5,078 bases of DNA from Acidobacteriota bacterium (GCA_003650445.1 QMQE01000177.1:1-5078); one strand, 5' to 3'; counted from the stretch's first letter, positions 1-5,015 are shown. Notes: generated by a model not told the origin, from the letters alone. Made by a program: numbers and translations.

Positions 1-2
1 GA

Positions 3-188
3 ATTCCCCTCCGCTCCTCCCCCTCTGCGCCCTCTGCGGCCTCTGCGGTGAGTCTCCCTCTTTCACGCACTCGCACTCGCACACGCACTCTCCCCCGTCC
101 CCGCTCCACCCTTGCCGGAGCTGTCATCGTGGTGGTTTTCGCGGCGATGCTCATCTGGCTGACCCGGAAGCTGGACACGCTGGATTAA
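3..188 (+). CDS. C-terminal end of an unidentified membrane protein, 5' end outside window and preceded by in-frame repeats
   Basis: The frame is open from position 3 to the TAA at 186-188, with no start codon of its own that looks convincing. The last 23 or so codons (from about 117) look genuinely protein-coding. They encode a hydrophobic stretch, GAVIVVVFAAMLIWL, followed by the charged tail TRKLDTLD, which is the pattern of a final transmembrane helix with a positive residue just after it. Everything before that in the same frame is tandem repeat DNA that reads as Ser/Pro/Ala and then Arg-Thr repeats, which is unlike a normal membrane protein. The gene therefore either extends upstream through a repeat insertion or is a 3' remnant cut off by the repeats. 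The family is not recognised. No terminator is visible after the stop. Confidence 0.4.
   Translation: MPLRSSPSAPSAASAVSLPLSRTRTRTRTLPRPRSTLAGAVIVVVFAAMLIWLTRKLDTLD
22..48. repeat. Three tandem 9-bp units, CCTCTGCGS
   Basis: CCTCTGCGC (22-30) is followed by CCTCTGCGG (31-39) and CCTCTGCGG (40-48). The C/T-rich sequence just before (7-21) looks like decayed units of the same kind. Confidence 0.85.
66..89. repeat. Four tandem 6-bp units, CGCACT
   Basis: CGCACT, CGCACT, CGCACA and CGCACT lie head to tail at 66-89. The same hexamer in reverse complement (AGTGCG) recurs at the right end of the window. The segment 56-82 matches the reverse complement of 4847-4873 at 24 of 27 positions. Confidence 0.85.
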
Positions 189-191
189 CCT

Positions 192-299
192 ATGGTTATT
201 GCCGAAAAACTTGATATGGGTCAATTTTGCCCCCTAATTCTGATAACAAACCTTGTTTTTTCTATATTATTTGTGATAGGATTCATTCTTAGCAAGTAA
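192..299 (+). CDS. Possible 35-aa hydrophobic small protein
   Basis: An ATG at 192 opens a 35-codon frame ending at TAA 297-299, one codon after the upstream stop and in the same frame. Residues about 13-33 are almost entirely hydrophobic (CPLILITNLVFSILFVIG), with a lone lysine at the end. A second ATG in frame at 216 would give a 27-aa peptide. Against it, there is no clear Shine-Dalgarno sequence before either ATG, AT-rich DNA readily spells Phe/Leu/Ile, and a good promoter for the next gene (253-282) lies inside it. It may be a small membrane peptide, but chance is the more likely explanation. Confidence 0.2.
   Translation: MVIAEKLDMGQFCPLILITNLVFSILFVIGFILSK
253..282 (+). promoter_or_regulatory. 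Candidate sigma70-type promoter for the diiron metallo-beta-lactamase gene
   Basis: TTGTTT (253-258) is followed after 18 bp by TAGGAT (277-282), with the extended -10 TG at 274-275 (TGATAGGAT). The predicted transcription start is about 70 nt before the ATG at 359. The TGnTAGxAT form recurs at 1638 and 5035. Confidence 0.5.
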
Positions 300-358
300 A
301 GAATGCACTTTAAGTCGAATGGGTGTATAAAATTACCGATTTTGCAGGGGGAAAGCGA

Positions 359-1468
359 ATGATTCACGAAGTTGGAAAAGAATTTTACATGATTCGAAGC
401 GCGGAAGAAGATTTTCACCGTAATATTTATCTGAAACGCTTTGTCGGCAGTGACGGCAAAGCTGTTAATTTGCTCTTTGACCCCGGAACCCGTTTAGACA
501 TGGGCACCATGCTGCCGATGCTGAAGGAAAAAGCTGGGGGAATTGCCCAGATCAACCTGGTATTTTTAAGCCACCAGGACCCGGACCTCACCGCCAACAT
601 CGGCACTGTGCTGGCATCCGCGCCCCGATCTTACCTGATCACTTCAGTGGACACGTGGCGGCTGGTCAAGATGTACGGGCTTCCGGAAAAGCGGGTACGC
701 ACTGTCGAGAGCTTTGATTCCATGGTTCTCAGGATGAAGAAATCGGGACACCGAATCCGCTTCGTTCCCGCCCGCTACTGCCATTTCCGCGGTGCCATGA
801 TGGTCTATGACTATGAAAGCCGGGTGCTGTTCACCGGGGATGTGTTCGGCGGCGTGGACACAAGAAAAGGCGACGGCATCTATGCCACGGAGGATTCCTG
901 GGAAGGGATCAAGCTGTTCCACCAGTTGTACATGCCCTCATCCAAAGCTTTGCAGAAAACAATGGAAGCCATCAGCATGCTGAATCCCTTCCCGGAAGTC
1001 ATTGCACCCCAGCACGGAGATGTGATCAAGGGCGATCTGGTGATTGAATTCATGGATCGCCTGAGCCGCCTCCAGGTGGGGGCCGACCTGATGGAGGAAA
1101 ACAACCCGGAAGTAGACCTCGCCATCCTCGGAATCAACAACTTCCTGGAACTGATGGGCATTAACTTCCCGGAAATACGGGAGAAATTTCTTCAACTTTT
1201 CCAGAAGGGAAATGAATTCACTTCACCCTTTGAGTTTTCCGCCGGTACTGTCAGCGGCATCAAAATTTCGCCGGACAACGCCCTGCTGCAAGTCTATTCC
1301 ATGATTGGCCAGGTTGAGGACAAGGAAATTCAGCAACACCTCCGGGCCATTTTCATGGACTCTATGGATCAACTGGATATCCATTTCAACGTTCAGGAAG
1401 AAAAAGTGGACTCCGATGATATTCTCCGGGACAATGACTCCATGAATCTGGATGACCTGCTGGAGTAG
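359..1468 (+). CDS. Stand-alone diiron metallo-beta-lactamase-fold protein (ODP / flavodiiron-like, no flavodoxin domain)
   Basis: The 369-aa product has an N-terminal metallo-beta-lactamase domain (about residues 15-240) of the type found in flavodiiron proteins. Putative metal ligands appear in the family order: H72-x-D74-x-D76, H142 after MYGL...ARYC, D161 in FTGDVFGG, and H219 in APQHGD. The 18-residue gap between H142 and D161 fits flavodiiron and ODP proteins. The usual Glu of HxExD is Asp here, and the His that often follows the motif is Leu77. No flavodoxin domain follows. Residues about 245-369 form a mostly helical-looking, unrecognised domain ending in the acidic tail SMNLDDLLE. 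In related stand-alone proteins the diiron site binds O2 for sensing, whereas flavodiiron enzymes reduce O2 or NO, so sensing is my inference here. The start at ATG 359 is preferred over GTG 323 because AGGGGG (346-351) lies 7 bp before it. No signal peptide is seen, so it is probably cytoplasmic. Confidence 0.82.
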   Translation: MIHEVGKEFYMIRSAEEDFHRNIYLKRFVGSDGKAVNLLFDPGTRLDMGTMLPMLKEKAGGIAQINLVFLSHQDPDLTANIGTVLASAPRSYLITSVDTWRLVKMYGLPEKRVRTVESFDSMVLRMKKSGHRIRFVPARYCHFRGAMMVYDYESRVLFTGDVFGGVDTRKGDGIYATEDSWEGIKLFHQLYMPSSKALQKTMEAISMLNPFPEVIAPQHGDVIKGDLVIEFMDRLSRLQVGADLMEENNPEVDLAILGINNFLELMGINFPEIREKFLQLFQKGNEFTSPFEFSAGTVSGIKISPDNALLQVYSMIGQVEDKEIQQHLRAIFMDSMDQLDIHFNVQEEKVDSDDILRDNDSMNLDDLLE

Positions 1469-1501
1469 TTTAAATACTGTCACGAAACGCTTTTTTAAAT
1501 A

Positions 1502-1531
1502 AAAACGGGGCACTTTTGAGTGCCCCGTTTT
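1502..1531 (+). terminator. Rho-independent terminator after the diiron protein gene
   Basis: A perfect 13-bp stem (1502-1514 with 1519-1531) closes a TTTG loop. The stem has a CGGGGCACT core and an A-tract/T-tract base, so the T-run forms part of the 3' arm. It starts 33 bp after the stop codon. The A/T symmetry means it could also work on the other strand, but no minus-strand gene ends there. Confidence 0.92.
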
Positions 1532-1637
1532 GTAGTCTCAGGGACAATCCCTCAATTCGATTACCAAATTGAAAAGGGACAAAAAAAAGTAGACAAAGGG
1601 AAAACCCTGTTCCGATAATTTCCCGGTGAAAATGCTA

Positions 1638-1646
1638 TGGTAGAAT
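1638..1646 (+). promoter_or_regulatory. Candidate extended -10 promoter of the GAF gene
   Basis: TGGTAGAAT (1638-1646) is an extended -10 element about 40 bp before the GTG start. No good -35 box lies at the right distance, the best being TTTCCC near 1619. Together with the terminator upstream, it indicates that the GAF gene is transcribed on its own. Confidence 0.4.
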
Positions 1647-1686
1647 GAAGTTGAACTGAAAATACAATCGGATCCGGAGGTATAGT

Positions 1687-2178
1687 GTGGGACAATTCAA
1701 TTTTAGCGAATTGGGAAAGAAAATAGCTATTGAGACCATTGCGTCAGAACGCCTCCAACTGCTGGTAACCGGCATGGCAGATGCATTCGGCCTGGAAATT
1801 GAGGATGTCACTGTAATGGAGGAAACAAACGGCGTACTGGTGTTCCGACATCCAAAAGCGCTGTCCAAGTCAACCGTACCCATTACCCTGAAATCCGTTG
1901 CCGGGCAGACCTTCAAAAACAATAAGGTCTATGTCTACAACAACCTCAATGAAATTCAGCACGTGGAATTGTTTGAACAGTTTGTCCGGAAAGAAGGTGG
2001 CGCATTGCCAATCCAGCGTATGATTTCCTGCCCCATTCCGGGGAAAAACAGTCCCAGAGGGGTGTTGCAGGCCTGCCGAAAGGGCAAAAGCCGGGACAAT
2101 GCTGATCCCTTCACCCGGGCAGATACCGATACCATGATTTCCCTGGCAAAACTCGCCGGCGCCTATCTCTGGAAATAA
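1687..2178 (+). CDS. Single-GAF-domain protein
   Basis: The 163-aa protein consists essentially of one GAF domain, a small-molecule or redox sensing fold. Characteristic stretches are SVAGQTFKNNKVYVYNNLNE (70-89), MISCPIPG then RGVLQACRKG (112-133), and the closing helix FTRADTDTMISLAKLAGAYL (142-161). Residues 1-68 would supply the first helix and strands. No output domain such as a kinase, cyclase, HTH or phosphodiesterase is present, so it should act by binding a partner protein. Cys115 and Cys130 sit in the core strands, but no cofactor motif is evident. The start is GTG at 1687, with GGAGG (1676-1680) 6 bp before it. It follows the diiron protein gene on the same strand but is separated by a terminator and 218 bp, so it is a neighbour rather than an operon partner. 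The ligand and partner are unknown. Confidence 0.75.
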   Translation: MGQFNFSELGKKIAIETIASERLQLLVTGMADAFGLEIEDVTVMEETNGVLVFRHPKALSKSTVPITLKSVAGQTFKNNKVYVYNNLNEIQHVELFEQFVRKEGGALPIQRMISCPIPGKNSPRGVLQACRKGKSRDNADPFTRADTDTMISLAKLAGAYLWK

Positions 2179-2272
2179 AAAACACCTCAGTTTGGGCAAT
2201 GGGAAAAATCTCGTCATAATCTGATTGTTGCCTTTAATGGGTTAAAACAGCTAAAATCACCAATGGGGAGTA

Positions 2273-2461
2273 TCATTGTTCATTTATGTTTTGTACAAGA
2301 TAACAACTCACTTCATATTTGAAGGTTAGATAAGCCGCATCAGGAAATTGTCGCTTCAACAGGGAGCTTTTTCCTGTCTGCCGGGGACCTGTCAGAAGCA
2401 ATGCCGACCTTGTTTCAGCTGCTTGTTGGATTTTTTTCTTTAACTTTCGTTCAATCCACAT
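2273..2461 (-). pseudogene. Truncated head of a P-loop ATPase (ATP-binding protein of the AAA/DUF4143 type)
   Basis: The frame begins at ATG 2461 with AGAGG 7 bp upstream and runs 62 codons. Residues 1-47 look like the start of the widespread ATPases that pair an N-terminal AAA domain with DUF4143 (normally about 370-450 aa): a basic helix ERKLKKKIQQ, then LLLTGPRQTGKSSLL with Walker A GPRQTGKS at residues 25-32, then FPDAAYLTF. After Phe47 (near 2321) the similarity stops. The reading continues for 15 unrelated residues to TGA, where the family would continue with an acidic DDP-type strand, Walker B and the rest. No further fragment is visible between 2180 and 2320. This is best read as a deletion remnant. 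The near-consensus promoter upstream suggests it may still be transcribed. Confidence 0.7.
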
Positions 2462-2490
2462 TTTCAAACCTCTAATTCATGTTATTTCGT

Positions 2491-2519
2491 ATTATAACTT
2501 CGAATTATCTTAATGTCAG
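2491..2519 (-). promoter_or_regulatory. Near-consensus sigma70-type promoter before the ATPase remnant
   Basis: Reading the minus strand, CTGACA (2519-2514) is followed after 17 bp by a perfect TATAAT (2496-2491). The start codon of the ATPase remnant is 29 bp further on. The spacer contains an imperfect dyad around TTCGAA (ATAAC-TTCGAA-TTAT on the plus strand), a possible operator. Confidence 0.65.
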
Positions 2520-2529
2520 GTCTGTAGAC

Positions 2530-2556
2530 AAAAAAGGAGGGGGATATTCCCCCTCC
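2530..2556 (-). terminator. Rho-independent terminator of rubrerythrin
   Basis: On the minus strand GGAGGGGGA pairs with TCCCCCTCC (arms 2556-2548 and 2544-2536, 9 bp, 3-nt loop) and is followed at once by six T (2535-2530). It lies 38 bp after the rubrerythrin stop and insulates the ATPase remnant from it. Confidence 0.92.
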
Positions 2557-2594
2557 ACCATCACTTACGCCCACACTGCCGCAAGGCAGCCAAA

Positions 2595-3191
2595 TCAGTA
2601 GTTTTCCGCCAGAACCTCGAAATAAGACTGGGGGTGACCACACGCGGGGCAGGCCTTCGGCGCCTCCGGCCCTTCATGGATATAGCCGCACTTGGTGCAT
2701 TTCCACCGGGTGGGCTGGCCTTTCTTAAATACCTTTCCCTGCTCCACATTAGCGGCCAGCTTCAGATAGCGCTGTTCGTGGGCCCATTCCACTTTGGCAA
2801 TGTTCCGAAACAGAGCGGCAATTACCGGAAACCCTTCCTGTTCCGCCACATCGGCAAATGCCGGATAAAGCTCAGTATATTCCTCGTTCTCCCCGGCGGC
2901 AGCGGCCTTCAGGTTCTGCAGTGTCGTCCCCAGTTGAACCGGGTAATCGGCATCAATATTGACGACAACAGCTTCATCGGCATTCATCCCTGCCACAATC
3001 TGTTTGTAGAAGCTCTTGGCATGAACACGTTCGTTGTCAGCGGTTTCCAGGAACAGGGCCTCAATCTGCTTATAGCCCTCTTTCTTTGCCACAGATGCGT
3101 ACATACTGTAGCGGTTCCGTGCCTGAGATTCCCCGGCAAAGGCTTTCATCAGATTCTCAAGCGTCTTTGTCCCTTTTAATGATTTTGTCAT
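2595..3191 (-). CDS. rbr: Rubrerythrin
   Basis: Rubrerythrin is a cytoplasmic peroxide reductase of anaerobes. It takes electrons through a rubredoxin-type iron site to a diiron centre and reduces H2O2 to water. The 198-aa protein shows both expected parts. The ferritin-like four-helix domain (about 8-148) has the likely ligands E21 in AGESQARNRY, E54 and H57 in NERVH, E101/E104 in GENEEY, and E135 and H138 in EWAH. The C-terminal rubredoxin domain (about 162-196) has C165-x2-C168-G and C181-x2-C184-G. The length is typical and nothing is missing. The start is ATG 3191 with GGAGGAG 4 bp upstream. The frame stays open further upstream to 3515, but that extension runs antisense over cysK and has no family resemblance. 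It has its own promoter (3273-3302) and terminator (2530-2556), and follows cysK by 196 bp. Confidence 0.97.
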   Translation of the reverse strand: MTKSLKGTKTLENLMKAFAGESQARNRYSMYASVAKKEGYKQIEALFLETADNERVHAKSFYKQIVAGMNADEAVVVNIDADYPVQLGTTLQNLKAAAAGENEEYTELYPAFADVAEQEGFPVIAALFRNIAKVEWAHEQRYLKLAANVEQGKVFKKGQPTRWKCTKCGYIHEGPEAPKACPACGHPQSYFEVLAENY

Positions 3192-3210
3192 TTTCTCCTC
3201 CCGAATTCTT

Positions 3211-3244
3211 AAAACCGCCATCGGTGAAACAGCCGACCGGTTTT
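3211..3244 (-). promoter_or_regulatory. Imperfect inverted repeat in the rubrerythrin leader
   Basis: AAAACC (3211-3216) pairs with GGTTTT (3239-3244). Inside, TCGG (3221-3224) pairs with CCGA (3233-3236) across a small internal loop. It lies between the predicted transcription start and the ribosome binding site, so it could be an RNA hairpin or a repressor operator. No known peroxide-regulator box (PerR or OxyR) is matched. Confidence 0.35.
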
Positions 3245-3272
3245 GAATTTTAATATGCCCCGACTTATCCGG

Positions 3273-3302
3273 ATTATAGAGCAGAAACTCCTGAAAATGC
3301 AA
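3273..3302 (-). promoter_or_regulatory. Sigma70-type promoter of rubrerythrin
   Basis: On the minus strand TTGCAT (3302-3297), an 18-bp spacer and a perfect TATAAT (3278-3273) lie in the cysK-rubrerythrin gap. The expected transcript would carry a leader of about 75 nt before the ATG at 3191. Rubrerythrin can therefore be expressed without cysK. Confidence 0.65.
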
Positions 3303-3387
3303 CAAAAATACCGGTGCAGGTCCGTGAATCATGGTAAACGGCCAAAATTCAGCAAATTTATTATGCCTGTCGGTATTAAACCGGAAA

Positions 3388-4320
3388 CTACTTCTCATTT
3401 CCGTAAAGGCCGGAACTGAGATAGCGTTCCCCGGTGTCCATGACCATAACAACGATGCGCTTCCCCTTGTTTTCACTCCGCTTTGCCACCTGAACGGCTG
3501 CCCAGACAGCCGCACCGGAGGAAATACCCGCTACAATGCCCTCATTTCTGGCCAATTTCCGTGTCATTTCAAATGCGTCTTCATTTTTTACCCGAACCAC
3601 TTCATCAATGATTTCCCGATTCAAGACTGCAGGGATAAAGCCGGCGCCGATTCCCTGGATTTTGTGGGGACCGGGCTGGCCACCGGATAGAACCGCCGAG
3701 TCTTCCGGTTCCACAGCCACTGTTTTCAACTCCGGGTTTCTTTTTTTCAACCCCTCTGAGATGCCGGTGATACTGCCGCCGGTTCCGACACCATCCACAA
3801 GGAAATCGACTTTCCCGTCGGTGTCATTCCAGATTTCCACCGCTGTATTTTCACGATGTGCCGCCGGGTTGGCCGGGTTCTCGAACTGCTGTAGCATGAT
3901 GGCGTCCTTCGTCCTTTTTACAATCTTTTCCGCCTTTTCAATAGCACCCTTCATCCCCTTTGCGCCGTCGGTGAGTATCAATTTTGCGCCCAGCGCCTGT
4001 AAAAGCGCCCGGCGTTCCACGCTCATCGTGTCCGGCATGGTGAGAATGAGCCGATAGCCCTTCACCGCTGCCACCCATGCAAGGGCAATCCCGGTATTCC
4101 CGGATGTAGGCTCCACCAGCAGGGTCTCCGGGCCGATTTCCCCGTTTTTTTCGGCGCCTTCGATCATGGAGACCCCGATTCTGTCTTTAATGCTGCTTCC
4201 GGGGTTATAAAACTCAAGCTTGGCCAGCACTTCGGCAGCGGCGCCGTCTGTTACGCGGTTCAAGCGTATCAGTGGGGTGTTTCCAGTCAATTCGATCAGA
4301 TTATTGTAGATACGTGCCAT
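3388..4320 (-). CDS. cysK: Cysteine synthase A (O-acetylserine sulfhydrylase)
   Basis: This PLP enzyme makes L-cysteine from O-acetylserine and sulfide in the cytoplasm. The 310-aa length and all landmarks fit CysK: ELTGNTPLIRL (10-20), the PLP lysine K45 in NPGSSIKDR, the substrate loop PTSGNTG (71-77, N75), QQFENPANP (144-152), the phosphate-binding loop GVGTGG (177-182), KIQGIGAGFIP (220-230), the pyridine-ring serine S268 in GISSGAA, and DTGERYLS (295-302). Two small departures from the common sequence are an Asp at 176 just before GVGTGG, where Ala is usual, and Met294 where Pro usually precedes DTGERY. Neither removes a known catalytic residue. Cystathionine beta-synthase-like or phosphoserine-using relatives are less likely given the length and the SGNTG and GIGAGFIP motifs. 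ATG 4320 has AGGAG (4331-4327) 6 bp before it. No compact terminator follows, so read-through into rubrerythrin is possible. Confidence 0.96.
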   Translation of the reverse strand: MARIYNNLIELTGNTPLIRLNRVTDGAAAEVLAKLEFYNPGSSIKDRIGVSMIEGAEKNGEIGPETLLVEPTSGNTGIALAWVAAVKGYRLILTMPDTMSVERRALLQALGAKLILTDGAKGMKGAIEKAEKIVKRTKDAIMLQQFENPANPAAHRENTAVEIWNDTDGKVDFLVDGVGTGGSITGISEGLKKRNPELKTVAVEPEDSAVLSGGQPGPHKIQGIGAGFIPAVLNREIIDEVVRVKNEDAFEMTRKLARNEGIVAGISSGAAVWAAVQVAKRSENKGKRIVVMVMDTGERYLSSGLYGNEK

Positions 4321-4390
4321 GGTTTGCTCCTGTTTTTATGTTTCAATTGGATTAATGCGTAAAATCAGAATGGATTGAGAATGAAAATGG

Positions 4391-4570
4391 TCAGGGTCGA
4401 CAGGTGCAGGCCGAAATCCGAATAACGGGCTCTACTGAAAAACCCGGCATCCCATTTCGTACAGGAAGCTCCAAAAATGCAGTCTCATCCAGACCAGGCT
4501 TGCTGTTTCTTACTGAAGCTTTGTGGAAACCCGGATATGAACGGTTTATCAACTGCCACTCCTCTGACAT
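4391..4570 (-). CDS. Uncertain 59-codon ORF in the cysK leader
   Basis: ATG 4570 opens a frame of 59 codons ending at TGA (4393-4391), between a TTGACA-type promoter and cysK, on the same strand. The peptide begins MSEEWQLINR and ends VIRISACTCRP. It shows no domain I recognise. The ATG lies only about 5 nt after the predicted transcription start, with no Shine-Dalgarno sequence, so it would have to be translated as a nearly leaderless message. The opposite strand is also open over most of this stretch, so the openness may be compositional. The alternative is a non-coding 5' leader of cysK. Confidence 0.2.
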   Translation of the reverse strand: MSEEWQLINRSYPGFHKASVRNSKPGLDETAFLELPVRNGMPGFSVEPVIRISACTCRP

Positions 4571-4581
4571 TTCTCTAATTG

Positions 4582-4610
4582 AGGATATGGAAATTATTCC
4601 CCCCTGTCAA
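4582..4610 (-). promoter_or_regulatory. Candidate promoter directed toward cysK
   Basis: On the minus strand a perfect TTGACA (4610-4605), a 17-bp spacer beginning with six G, and TATCCT (4587-4582) form a plausible sigma70-type promoter. The cysK ATG is about 260 bp downstream, giving a long leader. The spacer includes GGAATAATTTCC, with GGAA/TTCC arms, which might be a regulator half-site pair. No promoter as good is visible closer to cysK, the nearest being a weak TGATTTTAC extended -10 on the minus strand near 4360. Confidence 0.5.
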
Positions 4611-4725
4611 TAAATACTTTACTTTTCTGACATGTTTTCATAAGTCCACCAGCCGGCGCATGGAAGTCAACTCCCCTTTTCATTAACCTGACATTCGGCG
4701 CGACGCGCTGCAGGCGTGGGCGGGG

Positions 4726-4754
4726 AAAGTGCGAGTGAAAGTGCGCGTGCGAGT
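4726..4754. repeat. AGTGCG-type hexamer cluster, copy 1
   Basis: AAAGTGCGAGTG (4726-4737) is directly repeated as AAAGTGCGCGTGCGAGT (4738-4754). It belongs to the same family, in inverted orientation, as the CGCACT cluster at 66-89. Confidence 0.75.
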
Positions 4755-4773
4755 CCAGAAGGGGAAAAAGGGA

Positions 4774-4805
4774 GTTGGCCATTTCCTGTCTTTTGATTTA
4801 CCCAT
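4774..4805. repeat. GGCCATTYCCTGTCTTTT unit, copy 1
   Basis: GTTGGCCATTTCCTGTC, then a T-run, then ACCCAT. It matches 4936-4966 closely, 162 bp further on. A third, more diverged relative starts at 4872 (GGGGCTATTCCCTGCTTTG). Each sits just downstream of purine-rich or hexamer sequence. Confidence 0.7.
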
Positions 4806-4819
4806 CGCCCTTCGGGCGA
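4805..4819. repeat. Small perfect hairpin TCGCCC-TTC-GGGCGA
   Basis: A 6-bp perfect inverted repeat with a 3-nt loop sits between repeat unit copy 1 and the GAGTAG cluster. It has no T-run, so a terminator role is unlikely. Confidence 0.6.
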
Positions 4820-4864
4820 GTAGGAGTAGGAGTAAGAATAGTGAAAGTGCGAGTGCGAGTGAGC
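4818..4864. repeat. GAGTAG / GAGTGC hexamer cluster, copy 2
   Basis: GAGTAG, GAGTAG, GAGTAA and GAATAG (4818-4841) run into AAAGTGCGAGTGCGAGTGAG (4844-4863). The second half is the closest partner of the left-end cluster: 4847-4873 against the reverse complement of 56-82 gives 24 of 27 identical bases. Confidence 0.75.
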
Positions 4865-4935
4865 GAAAGAAGGGGCTATTCCCTGCTTTGTTTCTGCTAA
4901 TCACAGATCACAAGTTACGAATCACGGCCCGCAGA

Positions 4936-4967
4936 GTGGGCCATTCCCTGTCTTTTTGTCACCCATC
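4936..4967. repeat. GGCCATTYCCTGTCTTTT unit, copy 2
   Basis: GTGGGCCATTCCCTGTC, then a T-run, then CACCCAT. It is the second close copy of the unit at 4774 and runs directly into the TCACCCA heptamer array. Confidence 0.7.
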
Positions 4968-4993
4968 ACCCATCATTCATCACTCATCACTTC
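4959..4993. repeat. Five heptamer units, TCACCCA type
   Basis: TCACCCA, TCACCCA, TCATTCA, TCACTCA and TCACTTC follow one another in exact 7-bp register. A looser run of ATCAC words lies upstream at 4899-4925. Confidence 0.85.
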
Positions 4994-5015
4994 CCGCCCT
5001 TCCCGCCCTTCCCTT
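4991..5015. repeat. Nonamer units, TTCCCGCCC
   Basis: TTCCCGCCC (4991-4999) and TTCCCGCCC (5000-5008) are followed by a partial TTCCC. They begin within the last heptamer unit, so two repeat periods abut. Confidence 0.8.

Larger units (their letters stand above)
4611..5014. other. Gene-free, repeat-rich intergenic region
   Basis: Several frames are open here, but they read as low-complexity Arg/Val/Lys or Ser/His strings caused by short tandem repeats, lack ribosome binding sites and match no family. The region holds two AGTGCG-type hexamer clusters, a repeated GGCCATTYCCTGTCTTTT unit, a 6-bp hairpin, and heptamer and nonamer arrays, each listed separately. The part at 4611-4720 shows nothing identifiable. 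Confidence 0.7.

Noticed and set aside
323..358. GTG at 323 as start of the diiron protein gene
   Set aside because: It has no Shine-Dalgarno sequence, while ATG 359 has AGGGGG at good spacing. That RBS would lie inside the longer version.
216..1698. Shared M-G-Q-F start of the small ORF at 216 and the GAF protein
   Set aside because: Only four residues agree and the sequences diverge at once, which is coincidence.
2192..2220. Plus-strand promoter-like TTGGGC-17-CATAAT
   Set aside because: No plus-strand gene or RNA follows, and the -35 box is weak.
2489..2505. loxP-like half site (ATAACTTCG)
   Set aside because: Only one 9-bp arm match and no inverted second arm at the right spacing, so chance is sufficient.
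3192..3515. 108-residue N-terminal extension of rubrerythrin
   Set aside because: It is antisense to the end of cysK, contains the rubrerythrin promoter and RBS, and has no ferritin-like sequence.
2634..4057. Plus-strand open frames (2634-3179, 3331-3690, 3536-4057)
   Set aside because: They are shadows opposite rubrerythrin and cysK, with no RBS or recognisable family.
4404..4613. Plus-strand 69-codon ORF
   Set aside because: GTG start without RBS, no recognised motif, and it overlaps antisense to the promoter directed at cysK.
4959..5015. CRISPR array
   Set aside because: The units are 7-9 bp in direct tandem without spacers, and no cas genes are seen.
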